From Oscillospiraceae bacterium (GTDB taxonomy: Bacteria > Bacillota_A > Clostridia > Oscillospirales > Oscillospiraceae): DNA of 5,216 nt. The notes beneath the pieces were generated by a model. It saw nothing but the letters and a program-made list of their open reading frames with translations. It had not been told where the DNA came from and ran no database searches. Shown piece after piece: positions 4,776 through 5,216 of this stretch (its first letter is position 1; every line of letters starts with the position of its first letter). Position numbers and translations under genes: made by a program. The DNA lies in NCBI GenBank assembly GCA_016302015.1, contig JAEDOJ010000116.1, positions 1 to 5,216 of the forward strand, written 5' to 3'.

Positions 4776-5098
4776 GGTGCGAACCTCCCGCCGAAGCTCT
4801 TCCGAAAAGGAAACCCGGAGACGGCGGCGGGTCTCCCCCTAATACAGCGCCCCTTCAGGAATCGTGCAGCAGAGCATCTCCTCCAGGCACATGGCCTGTC
4901 CGCAAAGCTGAAGAAGGTCCCCGGTCTGCTCGCTGTGCTTCCCCGCTTATACTCCACGGGATACGGCTGCCACAGCCCGCTCTGACCCTTCAGGGCAATC
5001 CCATCCGGCGTCTCATGAAACTCCACCACATCACCTTCCCCGGACACGCCTAAGGAAGCGGAAAACACCGGCAGGCTCCGGACGATGAGCAGGCCGCC
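4776..5098 (-). pseudogene. cas4: Internal fragment of type I-C cas4, frameshifted and interrupted
   Basis: Cas4 is the RecB-type nuclease that trims prespacers with Cas1-Cas2. From 5098 the minus strand encodes GGLLIVRSLPVFSASLGVSG, then EGDVVEFH, GLWQPYPVEYKRG: nuclease motif II (GxxDVVEF) and motif III (PVEYKRG). The reading frame is then lost at a run of four G (4941-4944). Skipping to the next frame restores KHSEQTGDLLQLCGQAMCLE, EMLCCTIPEGALY, a TAG stop at 4839-4841 where a second Tyr is expected, and GETRRRLRVSFSEELRREVR. Both the N-terminal part with its first cysteine and the C-terminal iron-sulfur cysteine cluster are missing; about half of the usual ~215 residues remain. Similarity ends at about 4776, and the leader-like DNA and repeat follow, so the 3' part of cas4, cas1 and cas2 appear deleted. 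An open frame across this region starting at 5131 is an artefact of the frameshift. Confidence 0.85.
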
Positions 5099-5216
5099 GC
5101 ATCTCCTGTTCCAACTCCCCTTGAAACGCATTCCAAAACGGCTTTTTTATACTCCGACATTGCCAACTTTTCCCTGATGATGGGCCTCTAAAATTCCCGC
5201 ATAAAACCGAAGCAGA

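Noticed and set aside
4721..5131. 136-codon minus-strand frame starting MRFKGSW as an intact gene
   Set aside because: Only its middle matches Cas4. After 4941 it is the wrong frame, and the Cas4 sequence continues in the next frame, so this is a frameshifted pseudogene.

Overview
The window looks like chromosomal DNA from a moderately GC-rich anaerobic Firmicute, most likely of the Oscillospiraceae/clostridial cluster IV type. This is inferred from GC-rich codon use combined with AGGAGG-type ribosome sites and Firmicute-style TATAAT and extended -10 promoters. A small protein resembling part of an anaerobic ribonucleotide reductase and the traces of a type I-C CRISPR locus also fit. No species call is possible from the sequence alone.

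Left part (1-3006, minus strand): a tight three-gene operon. It is transcribed leftward in the order LytTR response regulator, stand-alone HPt phosphotransfer protein, then a large lipoprotein that runs off the left edge. The lipoprotein joins an extracellular solute-binding domain to a region resembling the C-terminal domain of 5'-nucleotidases, without the catalytic metallophosphatase domain. Together they suggest a multistep phosphorelay linked to a surface-bound ligand receptor. A histidine kinase is needed to complete it and is not in the window.

Middle part (3007-4100): a divergent intergenic region carries a candidate promoter for each direction and an inverted repeat around the rightward -10. 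It is followed by a 77-residue small protein on the plus strand, a strong hairpin between convergent units, and a possible 51-codon minus-strand gene. Next comes a complete tRNA-Pro(GGG) transcription unit with a consensus promoter, encoded CCA and an intrinsic terminator.

Right part (4057-5216, minus strand): a 95-residue protein carries a motif like the C-terminal glycyl-radical segment of class III ribonucleotide reductase (NrdD), with its own terminator. Beyond it lies a wrecked type I-C CRISPR-Cas locus: one orphan repeat, an AT-rich leader-like stretch, and an internal fragment of cas4 broken by a one-base frameshift and a nonsense codon. The 3' end of cas4, cas1, cas2 and nearly all of the array are absent, although strand and order still match the canonical cas4-cas1-cas2-leader-array layout. 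The decayed CRISPR locus and the solute-binding/5'-nucleotidase-C fusion with its phosphorelay partners are the two most notable things here.
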